From positions 434,001-498,000 of the forward strand of contig NZ_QQZY01000001.1 in assembly GCF_003351045.1 (NCBI RefSeq): 64,000 bases of DNA, in the 5' to 3' direction. The stretch comes from Gaiella occulta (GTDB taxonomy: Bacteria > Actinomycetota > Thermoleophilia > Gaiellales > Gaiellaceae). The number at the start of each line of letters is the position of its first letter. Positions within the stretch are counted from its first letter, which is position 1. Positions 46,041-54,231 of this stretch are shown piece by piece. Under the pieces are notes generated by a model. That model was not told the origin of the DNA. It made no database searches and saw nothing but the letters and a program-made list of their open reading frames with translations. A program made the position numbers and the translations under genes.

Positions 46041-46769
46041 CTATCCGAGGATCGCCTTGTGCAGCTCCCGCGCGGCGTGGCTCGGTGTCGCCCCCAGCTG
46101 CTCGCGCAGGGTGGTGCGCAGCCGGTCGTACAGGGCGAGCGCTTCGCCGCGGTTGCCGTCTGCGTCGAGCGCGCGCATGAGCAGGCGGTAGCCGCTCTCG
46201 CGCAGGGGCGCCAGCTCGGTCAGGGCGCGGCCCGCGCGGATCGCGGAGTCGAGCTCCGGGCCGCCGAGTCCGATTCCGACCTCGGCGACGCATTCGAGCG
46301 CCCCGATGCGCACCGCTTCGAGCTGCCGGCGCCGTTCCTCGATCCAGGGGGCGTCGTCTCCGGCGAGGAAGGTGCGCGAGGCCGTGTGCAGCGCGACGCG
46401 CGCGGGTGCCCAGGCATCCGCCCAGGCGCCCCGGCGTGTGGCCGACTCGGCGCGATGGACCGCCTCGAAGGCGGCCTCGAGATCGACGAAGGCGTGCGCC
46501 GGGAGAACGATCTGCGGCTCTGGACGGCTCTCGATCGGGACGATCCGGCGCAGCTTCGAGAGCAGCGCGCTCAGCGCCGAGTCGGCCGCGGGCGGCACCT
46601 CCCCGGGCCAGAGTGCGTCCATCAACTCTGCCCGGCTGGTCGGGCGCAGGCGATTGACGACCAGGTAGGCGAACAGGTGCCGGCCCTGTCGTCCCGGAAG
46701 CCGGTCGTCGACGCGCTCGCCTCCCAGCCTCGCGACGAGCCTGCCGCACAGCTGGATCCTCGCCTCCAA
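46041..46769 (-). CDS. BTAD-domain transcriptional regulator (SARP/AfsR-like)
   Basis: TTG at 46769 is preferred (242 residues, starting MEARIQLCGRLVARLGGERV), which leaves room for a promoter before the divergent small gene; an ATG at 46835 is in frame but would overlap that gene. The N-terminal OmpR-type DNA-binding part has LPGRQGRHLFAYLVVNRLRP, TSRAELMDALWPGEVPPAAD and ALSALLSKLRRIV. From about residue 115 the BTAD helices follow: ECVAEVGIGLGGPELDSAIR, LRESGYRLLMRALDADGNRG, ALYDRLRTTLREQLGATPS. No ATPase domain, so it is a short SARP-like activator; target unknown. Confidence 0.85.
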   Translation of the reverse strand: MEARIQLCGRLVARLGGERVDDRLPGRQGRHLFAYLVVNRLRPTSRAELMDALWPGEVPPAADSALSALLSKLRRIVPIESRPEPQIVLPAHAFVDLEAAFEAVHRAESATRRGAWADAWAPARVALHTASRTFLAGDDAPWIEERRRQLEAVRIGALECVAEVGIGLGGPELDSAIRAGRALTELAPLRESGYRLLMRALDADGNRGEALALYDRLRTTLREQLGATPSHAARELHKAILG

Positions 46770-46814
46770 GGTTCCGCCAAGGTATCCGCAAGCGTGCCGT
46801 CGCACAATCGCGGC

Positions 46815-46964
46815 ATGGCGAAACTGTTGATCCACCGCACGAAAGGGCCGGAGGATCCGACGCGTGCGGCGCTCGGCTTCGAGCCGGACGGCCTCGCGGA
46901 GGCGGCCTCACCTGCGAAGCTCGTCGAGCTCACGTTCGAACACGACCGCGTCCTTACCTACTGA
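46815..46964 (+). CDS. Small hypothetical protein, 49 residues
   Basis: MAKLLIHRTKGPEDPTRAAL to FEHDRVLTY. The beginning KLLIHRTKGPEDPTRAALGF looks like the first strand and helix of a DsrE-type fold, but the protein is too short to be complete. It lies 10 nt before the DUF1059 gene and is divergent from the BTAD gene. Confidence 0.45.
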   Translation: MAKLLIHRTKGPEDPTRAALGFEPDGLAEAASPAKLVELTFEHDRVLTY

Positions 46965-46974
46965 GAGGTGCAAG

Positions 46975-47133
46975 ATGCCCAAGCTGGTCAACTGCGAGTG
47001 CGGCGAGATCATCCGCGGCGAGGACGACGACGAGCTGGTCGAGAACGTGACCGCGCACGTCGACCGCCACCACCCCGACCTCGTCGGCAAGCTCACCCGG
47101 GATGACGTCCTCGCGATGGCGGAGGAGACCTGA
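46975..47133 (+). CDS. DUF1059 small protein
   Basis: A 52-residue protein: MPKLVNCECGEIIRGEDDDE then LVENVTAHVDRHHPDLVGKL and TRDDVLAMAEET. The CxC near the start and the His residues in AHVDRHHPD could bind a metal; the pattern fits DUF1059, found widely in actinobacteria and of unknown function. GAGAGG precedes the ATG. Confidence 0.8.
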   Translation: MPKLVNCECGEIIRGEDDDELVENVTAHVDRHHPDLVGKLTRDDVLAMAEET

Positions 47134-47423
47134 CCGAAGGAACCCGGCGTTCGGCATCACGGGCGCCTCACGGGCTGCCCCGAGCGCCCCCTGGTCGGCG
47201 AGCGCGGCGACCGCCTGGCCCGGTAGCCACCCGCGGGCGGGTGAATGCCGTCGTCGACGGTCAGCAGCGCGACGCGAATGCCTCGCCCTCACCCCGAGCG
47301 CCGGGCCGGGATCGGGCTCGTCCGCCGGCTGCTGCTATCGTGATCTGCAGCGAGAGCGAGTTCGGTCTGCGCGTGTGCGCCTTCCCAATGCGTTCGTGAA
47401 CAAGTGGTGGGAGGTGTATTTCC

Positions 47424-47630
47424 ATGGCAGAAGGAACCGTGAAGTGGTTCAACGATGCGAAGGGGTTCGGTTTCATCGAGCCCGCCGAGGGGTCGAAGGA
47501 CCTCTTCGTGCATCACAGCAACATTGCTGGTGACGGCTTCAAGTCGCTCCCGGAGGGGGCGAAGGTGTCGTTCGAGGCCCGCGAGGGCGCGAAGGGCCCG
47601 GAGGCGACCAACGTCACCGTGATCGCGTAG
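47424..47630 (+). CDS. Cold-shock protein (CspA family)
   Basis: A 68-residue OB-fold RNA chaperone: [17 protein letters not shown] (RNP1 KGFGFIE) and [10 protein letters not shown] (RNP2). GGGAGG lies upstream of the ATG. A strong intrinsic-type hairpin 14 nt after the stop separates it from the infA gene. About 290 nt of leader region before it contain no gene; CSP leaders often carry temperature-responsive structure, not visible here with certainty. Confidence 0.95.
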   Translation: MAEGTVKWFNDAKGFGFIEPAEGSKDLFVHHSNIAGDGFKSLPEGAKVSFEAREGAKGPEATNVTVIA

Positions 47631-47644
47631 CAGGGCTGCTGGAA

Positions 47645-47672
47645 GCCCGTGGCCGCCTCGGCGGCCACGGGC
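47645..47672 (+). terminator. 12-bp perfect hairpin between csp and infA
   Basis: GCCCGTGGCCGC, loop CTCG, GCGGCCACGGGC. No T-run follows. It can terminate csp transcription or attenuate read-through into infA. Confidence 0.8.
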
Positions 47673-47726
47673 GCCGCTCCCGCCTGTTGCTCGAGCAAAC
47701 CCGATCCGACCGAGAGGAGCTGCGCC

Positions 47727-47948
47727 ATCGCCGTCAAGGAAGAGAAGATCGAGATGGAGGGGGAGATCACCGAGTCCCTCCGCAACCGGATGTTCAGGCT
47801 CCGGCTCGACAACGGCCACGAGATGATCGGCTACACCGCCGGACGGATGAAGCGCTACAGGATCCGGATGCTCCCCGGCGATCGCGTGCGGGTCGAGCTC
47901 TCCCCGTACGACCTCGACCGCGGTCGCATCGTCTACCGGCTGCGGTAG
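47727..47948 (+). CDS. infA: Translation initiation factor IF-1 (apparent ATC start)
   Basis: The family N-terminus (MAKED-x-IEMEG) aligns with [I][19 protein letters not shown], whose first codon is ATC at 47727. AGGAG at 47715-47719 is 7 nt before this ATC, ideal spacing. From there the protein has 73 residues, the normal length, ending [16 protein letters not shown]. The first ATG (47754) would remove nine conserved residues and has no Shine-Dalgarno; an upstream GTG at 47649 lies in the terminator stem. It is next to csp rather than ribosomal-protein genes, so it may be a second copy. Confidence 0.85.
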   Translation: MAVKEEKIEMEGEITESLRNRMFRLRLDNGHEMIGYTAGRMKRYRIRMLPGDRVRVELSPYDLDRGRIVYRLR

Positions 47949-47954
47949 CTCCGC

Positions 47955-48236
47955 ATGGCCGACCGAGCCGAGGAGCTGCGCGCCGAGCTCGCAGGCCTGC
48001 TCGCTCGTCACGAGCCGACGCTCACCGGCGCCGAGCGTGCCGATCTCCTGCAACTGGAGCGGCGCAGCGGGTGGCGGCCGGGAAGCAGGCCGACGCGGCC
48101 CGAGCCCAAGATCAGCGCCTTCCTCGACCTGTTCGACCGGGCAGAGCAGGAGGAGCTCACGGACCGCACGCTGGCGAGCGGCTCCGTCGACGAGCTCCGA
48201 CGGGCTTTCCGCGAACGTCTCTCGGCAGGCCTCTGA
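47955..48236 (+). CDS. Hypothetical protein, 93 residues
   Basis: Starts 6 nt after infA with MADRAEELRAELAGLLARHE, predicted mostly helical, with charged C-terminal helices (ISAFLDLFDRAEQEELTDRT). No family recognised. Tight spacing suggests co-translation with infA. A short hairpin GACGCC-GCA-GGCGTC at 48241-48255 follows the stop. Confidence 0.55.
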   Translation: MADRAEELRAELAGLLARHEPTLTGAERADLLQLERRSGWRPGSRPTRPEPKISAFLDLFDRAEQEELTDRTLASGSVDELRRAFRERLSAGL

Positions 48237-48337
48237 CGGCGACGCCGCAGGCGTCCCGGCGATCTCCGCGGTGGTGTTCCGGGCCGGAGTGCTCCCGCGA
48301 GGGGAGAGCCCCGGCCCGGGGGTTTCGTGCCGCTTTC

Positions 48338-48424
48338 CTAGCTGCCGTCGACGAAGCCGCCGCCGAGGACGGCGAGGAACGAGGCGAGCGCGACGACGAC
48401 GTACAGGAGGGTGCCCTTGTGCAT
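48338..48424 (-). CDS. Small single-pass membrane protein, 28 residues
   Basis: MHKGTLLYVVVALASFLAVL then GGGFVDGS. One hydrophobic helix with a short charged start. GGAAAGGA lies 9 nt before the ATG. Such miniproteins are known as respiratory or transporter subunits, but I cannot assign this one. Confidence 0.5.
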   Translation of the reverse strand: MHKGTLLYVVVALASFLAVLGGGFVDGS

Positions 48425-48596
48425 CGGATGCGTCCTTTCCGCGTAGAGGCCGGAGTGCGGTGCCGCTCCCTGGGGTTTCTGTGTGCGAGGGCGGCCCGTG
48501 TCTGATCGTCGGCGCGCGCGGGGGATGCCTCGACCCCCTTTGTGGTGATATCGCGGCTGCCGGCTCGACGCGGCGGATCGCCGTCCGTGGGGCGCT

Positions 48597-49964
48597 CTAG
48601 AAGGGCGAGTCGCGCAGCGCCTCTGCTGCCTGCCGGTAGCGGCGGGCAGCGGCGCGGGTGTCGCCGCGGTAGCCGGCGAGGTCGCCGAGGGCGGCGGCGG
48701 CGGCGGCCTGATGGCTGACCGAGCCGATCCGCGCGAAGCTCGTCTGCGCCGCCGAGAAGAACGCTTCGGCCTCGTCGGGCCGATCCTGCTTCAGCAACGC
48801 GTGCCCGAGCGTGAGCTCCGCGATGCCGATCTCGTGGAGGTAGTCGACGCGGCCTGCGAGCAGGCGCAGTGCCTTGCGTGCGTCGCGCTCCGCCGCCGCG
48901 GCCTCGCCGCAGGCGAGGTGGACCTCGGCGAGCGAGCACAGCGCGTGGCCGGCGTCCGGGGCGAGGCCGGTCTCGACGGCGATCTCGAACGAGCGGTTCA
49001 GCAGCTCGACCGCCCTGGTGGAGTTCCCGAGCAGGTGGGCGATGCCGCCGAGGTTGTTGAGGAGACGGCCGACGTTCGCCCGGTCGCCGAGCTCGTCGAA
49101 CAGCGCCATCGCCTGTTCGGCGTGCTGCCGCGCGAGCAGCCAGTTCCCCTGCCGCTCCGCGACGAGCGACGCCTGGAAGTACGCGTCGGCCGAGCGGCGC
49201 GGATCGCCGAGATCCTCGGCGAGCTCGAGCGCGCGCTCGGTGTCCTCGCGGGCCGCTTCCCAGTCGCGCTGGCGGCGGCGGCAACGCGAGCGCCAGTGGT
49301 GGATGTCCGAGCGCAGGCCGTCGCACGCGCGCCCGGAGCGCTCGGCCAGCGCGAGCGCGCGGGCGAACAGCTCGACCGCCCTCACCACGTCGGAGCGCTT
49401 GTAGGACAGCACACCGAGCAGGAACAGCAGGTCGGCGCGGTCCACCCCGGTGAACCCCGCGCCCTGCACGAGATCTCGTGCCCGCGCGAGCAGCGACTCC
49501 GCCGCGCCCAGGTCGCCCTTCTGCAGATGCGCCCACGCCTCGCCGCGCAGCGCGCGCAGAGAGAGCGCGGGCAGTCCCGCGCTCTCGACGAGGGCCGCCG
49601 CGTCGCGAAACTCCTCGATCGCCCGCTCGTAGCGGTGGCTCTCCGAGAGCGCCTCGGCGCGTGCGAGCGCGGACTCGGCCTGCCCGAGCTCGGCCCTGCT
49701 CACGCCCTGCTCGAGAAACTCCATGTCGGTCCCGAGCCGCCCGGCGAGCCACTCCAGCGTCTCCGCCGTCGGGCGCGTCTTGCCGCGCTCGACCTGGCTG
49801 ATGTACTCCTTCGAGAAGCGGCCGGCGGCGAGCTGCGTCTGCGTCATCCGCGCCGCCACGCGCAACGCGCGAACACGCTCGCCCACCGGCGCAGGCGCCG
49901 CCGCCACGGCGGCGATGCCGGGGGCCGCTCCGCCGTCCTCTCGTCCACCGTCGCTGGTAGCCAT
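48597..49964 (-). CDS. XRE-type helix-turn-helix regulator with TPR repeats
   Basis: A 455-residue protein from ATG 49964. HTH at about residues 25-80: VGERVRALRVAARMTQTQLA, FSKEYISQVERGKTRPTAET. From about residue 105 to the end eight or more TPR units can be seen, e.g. YERAIEEFRDAAALVESAGL, DVVRAVELFARALALAERSG, RAVELLNRSFEIAVETGLAP. This is the layout of peptide-sensing (RRNPP-like) or general XRE-TPR regulators. A frame open far upstream of the ATG is not coding. Confidence 0.85.
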   Translation of the reverse strand: MATSDGGREDGGAAPGIAAVAAAPAPVGERVRALRVAARMTQTQLAAGRFSKEYISQVERGKTRPTAETLEWLAGRLGTDMEFLEQGVSRAELGQAESALARAEALSESHRYERAIEEFRDAAALVESAGLPALSLRALRGEAWAHLQKGDLGAAESLLARARDLVQGAGFTGVDRADLLFLLGVLSYKRSDVVRAVELFARALALAERSGRACDGLRSDIHHWRSRCRRRQRDWEAAREDTERALELAEDLGDPRRSADAYFQASLVAERQGNWLLARQHAEQAMALFDELGDRANVGRLLNNLGGIAHLLGNSTRAVELLNRSFEIAVETGLAPDAGHALCSLAEVHLACGEAAAAERDARKALRLLAGRVDYLHEIGIAELTLGHALLKQDRPDEAEAFFSAAQTSFARIGSVSHQAAAAAALGDLAGYRGDTRAAARRYRQAAEALRDSPF

Positions 49965-50274
49965 CAACGGGAAGTATGGAGGCAGCGACGTCCGCGGGCG
50001 AGCGCGGCACCTGCGAGCGATCGTCCACGACGACCTCGCAGCCCGCGTGCACGGGCTCGGCGAACGCCGCCCGATGACCATCCCCGTCGTCGTGGAGATC
50101 TGACATCGGTATCGTGCTCTTCCGTCACGTGAGCGTCGAGGAGGAGCGCAGGATGCCGAGCGCAGGCCGGGCAGGGCACCATCGCAGCGGCGTCGGCGGT
50201 CCCCGCACGCCGACGGACGGCAGCATCGCGGCCCGCGGAGGGAGCGCCCGGCGCCCGCTCTCCGCCACGCGGCA
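49965..50274. other. 310-nt intergenic stretch between divergent genes
   Basis: Should contain the promoters of the XRE-TPR gene and of the 75-residue ORF. AAGTATGGA near 49972 is the only AT-rich patch. No gene seen. Confidence 0.4.
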
Positions 50275-50502
50275 GTGAGGCTCGCGCGGGCGCCCGCGTC
50301 CGGCGACGATCCGCTGGCCGCGTATCTCCGGCGCCGCGTGGACGCGGGGGAGCTGCCCGTCGGGGAGATCGTGGAGGTCGAGGGAGCGCAGTACCAGGTG
50401 CTCGGGCTCGACCCGGTCGGAGCCGACACACGCTGCGTCTACGTGCGCGAGCTCCCCGGTCGCGGTGAGATCGTGGTCGAGATCCGGTCGGACGGCCCAT
50501 GA
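50275..50502 (+). CDS. Hypothetical protein, 75 residues
   Basis: GTG start; MRLARAPASGDDPLAAYLRR, VDAGELPVGEIVEVEGAQYQ, YVRELPGRGEIVVEI. The second half looks like a small beta-barrel. No family recognised and no strong Shine-Dalgarno; convergent with the aminotransferase gene 24 nt away. Confidence 0.4.
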   Translation: MRLARAPASGDDPLAAYLRRRVDAGELPVGEIVEVEGAQYQVLGLDPVGADTRCVYVRELPGRGEIVVEIRSDGP

Positions 50503-50526
50503 GCGAGCGAGCCGGTTCGTCCAGGA

Positions 50527-51696
50527 TCAGGCGTCGAGCAGCTTGCGGATGCCGCGCACGGCCTGGCCGATGCGGTGCTCGTTCTCGACGAGCGCGAAGC
50601 GCACGAACGCGTCGCCGTCAGCGCCGAAGCCGATGCCGGGCGAGACGGCCACGCTCGCCTCGCGCGCCAGCTTCTCCGCGAACGCGAGCGAGCCGAGCGG
50701 GCGGAAGCGCTCGGGGATCGGCGCCCACACGAACATCGTCCCCTTCGGCCGCGGGAACGACCAGCCCGCCCGCTCGAGCCCGTCGCAGAGCGCGTCGCGG
50801 CGCGACTGGTAGATCGCCGCCACTTCCCGCGGGTAGCCGGGCAGCTCGTTCATCGCCACGATCGCCGCGATCTGGATCGGCTGGAAGGTGCCGTAGTCGA
50901 GCCACGACTTGAGCCGGGCCAGCGCCGCGACGACGTCGCGGTTGCCGACGACGAAGCCGACCCGCCAGCCCGCCATCGAGAACGACTTCGTCAGGGTGTA
51001 CAGCTCCACCGCCACCTCGCGGGCGCCCGGCACCTGCAGGATCGAGGGCGGCGCGTAGCCGTCGAAGGCGAGGTCGGCGTAGGCGAAGTCGTGCACCACG
51101 AGCAGCTCGTGCTCGCGCGCGAAGTCGACGACGCGCTGCATGAACGCGAGGTCGACGGTGGCGGTCGTCGGGTTGTGCGGGAAGGAGAGGATGACGACGC
51201 GGGGCTTCGGCTGCGCCCGCTCCCACGCCTCCTCCAGGTTCGCGAACAGATCCTCGTCGGCGCCCATCGGCACGCGTGTCACCGAGGCGCCCGCGAGGAT
51301 CGGCGCGTGGATGTGGATCGGGTAGCTGGGGCTCGGTACGAGAGCCGAGTCACCCGGCTCGAGCAGCACCCACATCAGGTGCGAGAGCCCTTCCTTGGCA
51401 CCGATCGTGTTCAGCACCTCGGTCTCGGGGTCGAGCTCGACCGCGAAGGTGCGCCGGTAGAGGTTCGCGCACGCGAGCCGCAGGTTCGGGATCCCCTTCG
51501 AGGCCGAATAGCGGTGGTTGCGCGGATTGTGAGCCGCCTCCGCGAGCTTCTCGACGGCGAGGACGGGCGAGGGGAGGTCGGGGTTGCCGAAGCCGAGATC
51601 GACGACGTCGTCGCCGGCGCGGCGCAGCTCGAGCGTGAGGTCGCGGATGACCGCGAACACGTAGGGGGGAAGGCTGTCGACCCGGCGGAACTCCAC
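50527..51696 (-). CDS. PLP-dependent aminotransferase, AlaC-like
   Basis: A 389-residue class I aminotransferase: [83 protein letters not shown], and the PLP lysine in [14 protein letters not shown]. These motifs match glutamate-pyruvate aminotransferase AlaC more closely than AspC. The GTG start shares one base with the cobA stop. Last gene of the sulfur operon; perhaps it supplies or uses keto acids linked to Cys/Met synthesis. Confidence 0.85.
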   Translation of the reverse strand: MEFRRVDSLPPYVFAVIRDLTLELRRAGDDVVDLGFGNPDLPSPVLAVEKLAEAAHNPRNHRYSASKGIPNLRLACANLYRRTFAVELDPETEVLNTIGAKEGLSHLMWVLLEPGDSALVPSPSYPIHIHAPILAGASVTRVPMGADEDLFANLEEAWERAQPKPRVVILSFPHNPTTATVDLAFMQRVVDFAREHELLVVHDFAYADLAFDGYAPPSILQVPGAREVAVELYTLTKSFSMAGWRVGFVVGNRDVVAALARLKSWLDYGTFQPIQIAAIVAMNELPGYPREVAAIYQSRRDALCDGLERAGWSFPRPKGTMFVWAPIPERFRPLGSLAFAEKLAREASVAVSPGIGFGADGDAFVRFALVENEHRIGQAVRGIRKLLDA

Positions 51697-52418
51697 TACG
51701 CGACGAGTCTCGCAGACGCGGCCGCGTCGAGGCTCACTCCCACCGACACGACGTCGCCGACGACCACGAGCGCCGGCGAGGCGAGTCCCTCCGCGAGACC
51801 CGCCACATCGGCGAGCGTGCCGGTCACCGTCTCCTGGTCGGGCAGCGTGCCGCGCGAGACGACCGCGGTGGGCGTCGAGCCCGGCAGCCCCGCGGCGACG
51901 AGGCCCGCGCACAGCCGCGGCAGCCGCTCCAGGCCCATGAAGAGGACGAGCGTGCCGCCGGCCGCGGCGAGCGCCCCGTACTCGGGCTCGCCGCCGCCCG
52001 CGCCGTGGCCGCTCGCGATCGTGACCCGGTCGGCGACACCGCGATGGGTCACCGGGATCAGCGCCGCGGCCGGCACGGCCGCGATCGACGAGACCCCCGG
52101 GACGACGTCGAACGGGACGCCCGCCTCGGCGAGCGCGAGCGCCTCCTCGCCGCCGCGGCCGAACACGAACGGGTCGCCGCCCTTCAGCCGCACGACGTCG
52201 AAGCCGGCCGAGCCGTAGGCGACGAGCAGCCGGTTGATCTCCTCCTGCCCCATGCCGGCGCGCGAGACGACGAGGGCCTCCTCCGGCGCCTCGGCGACGA
52301 GCTCCTGCGCGACGAGCTCGTCGACGACGAGCACGTCGCACGAGCGGACGAGCTCGAGCCCGCGGGCGGTGATCAGGCCGGGATCGCCCGGGCCGGCGCC
52401 GACGAGGTGCACGCTCAC
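51696..52418 (-). CDS. cobA: Uroporphyrinogen-III C-methyltransferase
   Basis: Makes precorrin-2 from uroporphyrinogen III with two SAM. A 240-residue protein: [72 protein letters not shown]. These are the SUMT signatures ([16 protein letters not shown]). GTG start in a 4-nt overlap with the dehydrogenase gene. It supplies siroheme for the sulfite reductase in this operon. Confidence 0.94.
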   Translation of the reverse strand: MSVHLVGAGPGDPGLITARGLELVRSCDVLVVDELVAQELVAEAPEEALVVSRAGMGQEEINRLLVAYGSAGFDVVRLKGGDPFVFGRGGEEALALAEAGVPFDVVPGVSSIAAVPAAALIPVTHRGVADRVTIASGHGAGGGEPEYGALAAAGGTLVLFMGLERLPRLCAGLVAAGLPGSTPTAVVSRGTLPDQETVTGTLADVAGLAEGLASPALVVVGDVVSVGVSLDAAASARLVA

Positions 52419-52978
52419 CCGAGCGCCTCGGCCACGAGGCCGGCGAAGTACGCCTTGCGTTCCTCGTAGGTGGCGAAGTGCGACTGCGCGAACGGCCGCA
52501 ACGCGCGCAGCCGCCGCGCGAGGTCGGCGTGCTCGGGCCGCACGACCGCGGCGATCTCGTCGCGCAGGCGCTGGGCGAGCGCGGGGGAGGCGCCGCCGGT
52601 CGAGACGGCGACCGCGATCGGGTCGTGCCGGTGCACGGCGGGGAGGATGAACGAGCACAGCTCGGGCACGTCGACGACGTTGCACAGCTGCGCGCGCGCC
52701 TCCGCGTCGCGGAACACGCGGCGGTTCACCGAGGTCGTCGAGGTGGCGGCGACGACGAGGAAGCGCCCGTCCAGATCCTCGCTGCGGTACCCGCGCCGCA
52801 CGAGCGTCACGGCGAGCCGCGTGAGCTCGGGCACGACCTGCGGAGCGACGACGGTGACGTCGGCGCCGGACGCGAGCAGCCCTTCGACCTTCTCGAGCGC
52901 CACCCGGCCGCCCCCGACGACGAGCACGCTGCGCCCGGTCAGGTCGAGGCACGCCATGTAGTAGCGCGGGCCGTCCAC
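52415..52978 (-). CDS. Precorrin-2 dehydrogenase (CysG N-terminal / SirC type)
   Basis: A 187-residue Rossmann protein: [93 protein letters not shown]. Oxidises precorrin-2 to sirohydrochlorin; iron insertion may also occur here, as in CysG/Met8, or elsewhere. The second Asp of the usual NVVDD is Val, so the chelatase role is doubtful. Confidence 0.9.
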   Translation of the reverse strand: MDGPRYYMACLDLTGRSVLVVGGGRVALEKVEGLLASGADVTVVAPQVVPELTRLAVTLVRRGYRSEDLDGRFLVVAATSTTSVNRRVFRDAEARAQLCNVVDVPELCSFILPAVHRHDPIAVAVSTGGASPALAQRLRDEIAAVVRPEHADLARRLRALRPFAQSHFATYEERKAYFAGLVAEALG

Positions 52979-52979
52979 G

Positions 52980-53453
52980 TCAAACCTCCACCGACGCGAG
53001 CCGCGCGCCCTGGCGGTCGAGGCGGACGGACAGCGACGCCTCGTCGGTCGTCAACGAGAGGGTGAACGATCCCGGGCCGATCGCCGTCAGCGTCGCGCTC
53101 TCGAGCGCGCGGCCGCGCAGGGACGCGAGCGCGTCGGTCACCTCCCTCGCGCTCTCGGCCAGGGCCGCGCCCCGCGGCAGCTTGCGGTACAGGCGCAGCG
53201 CCGCCTGCTCGCCGGGCGGCCCGTAGACGGCGCGGATGCGGCCCGCCTGCAGGCCGAGCTCGACGATGCGCTCGAGCGAGGTCGCGTGGCTCTCGTCGAG
53301 CACGCCCTGCTCGAGCGCGAGCTCGAGCGACGAGAGCTCGCTGCGCGTCTGCGGGCGCGCGGCGGCGTCGAGCACCGCCCGCGTCTCGGCGAGCGCCACC
53401 TCGCGCTCGGCCTCCGACAGGCGGATGCCCTCCCCGGCTCCGTGCTCACTCAT
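52980..53453 (-). CDS. Unknown protein embedded in the sulfur-assimilation operon
   Basis: A 157-residue protein, helical in the first half (LSEAEREVALAETRAVLDAA, LSSLELALEQGVLDESHATS) and beta-like in the second (TLTAIGPGSFTLSLTTDEAS, LSVRLDRQGARLASVEV). Its start overlaps the cysH stop by 8 nt and its stop is 1 nt before the dehydrogenase gene, so it is made stoichiometrically with them. No Cys, so not a redox carrier. Possibly an assembly or regulatory factor for the reductases. Confidence 0.65.
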   Translation of the reverse strand: MSEHGAGEGIRLSEAEREVALAETRAVLDAAARPQTRSELSSLELALEQGVLDESHATSLERIVELGLQAGRIRAVYGPPGEQAALRLYRKLPRGAALAESAREVTDALASLRGRALESATLTAIGPGSFTLSLTTDEASLSVRLDRQGARLASVEV

Positions 53454-54231
53454 GCCTGTCCTCCCCGACGATCGCGTGCAGCTCGTGCTCGAAGCCGCCG
53501 GTCTCGATCGCGCAGTGCATGCCGCATTCCTTCGGCGCGCCGGTCTCCCACCACCAGCGCCCCGCCCGCACCGGCTCGCCTGCTGCGACCGGCCGCGTGC
53601 ACGGCAGGCAGCCGATCGACGTATAGCCCTGGGCGTAGAGGGCGTGCGTGGGCACGTCGTACCGGCGCAGGTAGTCCCAGACGTCCTCCTCCGACCACTC
53701 GGCGAGCGGGTTCAGCTTCACGATCGCGCCGTGGTCGTGGTCGATCTCCACCTTGCGGATGTCGGAGCGCGACGCCCACTGGTCGCGCCGCAGGCCGGTC
53801 ACCCACGCGTCGAGCCCCGCGAGCACGCGCGTGAGCGGCTGCACCTTGCGAACGTTGCAGCACAGGAGCCGGTGCTCGACGGAGCGGTAGAAGAGGTTGG
53901 GCCCGTGGCGGTCGACGAGCCGTTGCACCTGCGCGGCGTCGGGGGAGAGCAGCTCGAGCCGCAGGCCCTCGTAGCGGTCGCGCAGCTGCTCGACGAGGTC
54001 GTGCGTCTCCTGCGGCAGGCGACCCGTGTCGATCGAGAACACACGGACGGCAGGATCGATCCGGTACGCCATGTCGATCAGCGCCACGTCGCCTTCCTGG
54101 AACGCGGTCGAGAGCGCGAGCCCTCCTCCGAAGCGCTCGATCGCCCACTCGAGCACCTCCCAGGGCTCCTGCCCCTCGAACTCGACCGACAGCTCGCCGG
54201 CCTCCAGCTCGTCGATGAGATCGACGCTCAT
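53446..54231 (-). CDS. cysH: Assimilatory adenylyl-sulfate reductase (APS reductase, Fe-S type)
   Basis: A 261-residue protein reducing APS to sulfite. SIDTGRLPQETHDLV is the PP-loop-like substrate region; the four Fe-S cysteines occur as LLCCNVRKVQPL and SIGCLPCTRPV; ECGMHC carries the catalytic Cys near the C-terminus. The CC/CxxC set distinguishes the APS-type from the E. coli PAPS-type. Overlaps the sulfite-reductase stop by 4 nt. Confidence 0.94.
   Translation of the reverse strand: MSVDLIDELEAGELSVEFEGQEPWEVLEWAIERFGGGLALSTAFQEGDVALIDMAYRIDPAVRVFSIDTGRLPQETHDLVEQLRDRYEGLRLELLSPDAAQVQRLVDRHGPNLFYRSVEHRLLCCNVRKVQPLTRVLAGLDAWVTGLRRDQWASRSDIRKVEIDHDHGAIVKLNPLAEWSEEDVWDYLRRYDVPTHALYAQGYTSIGCLPCTRPVAAGEPVRAGRWWWETGAPKECGMHCAIETGGFEHELHAIVGEDRHE

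Noticed and set aside
48241-48255. Terminator after the 93-residue ORF
   Set aside because: A 6-bp stem with no T-run is too weak to call by itself in GC-rich DNA; mentioned only in the gene entry.
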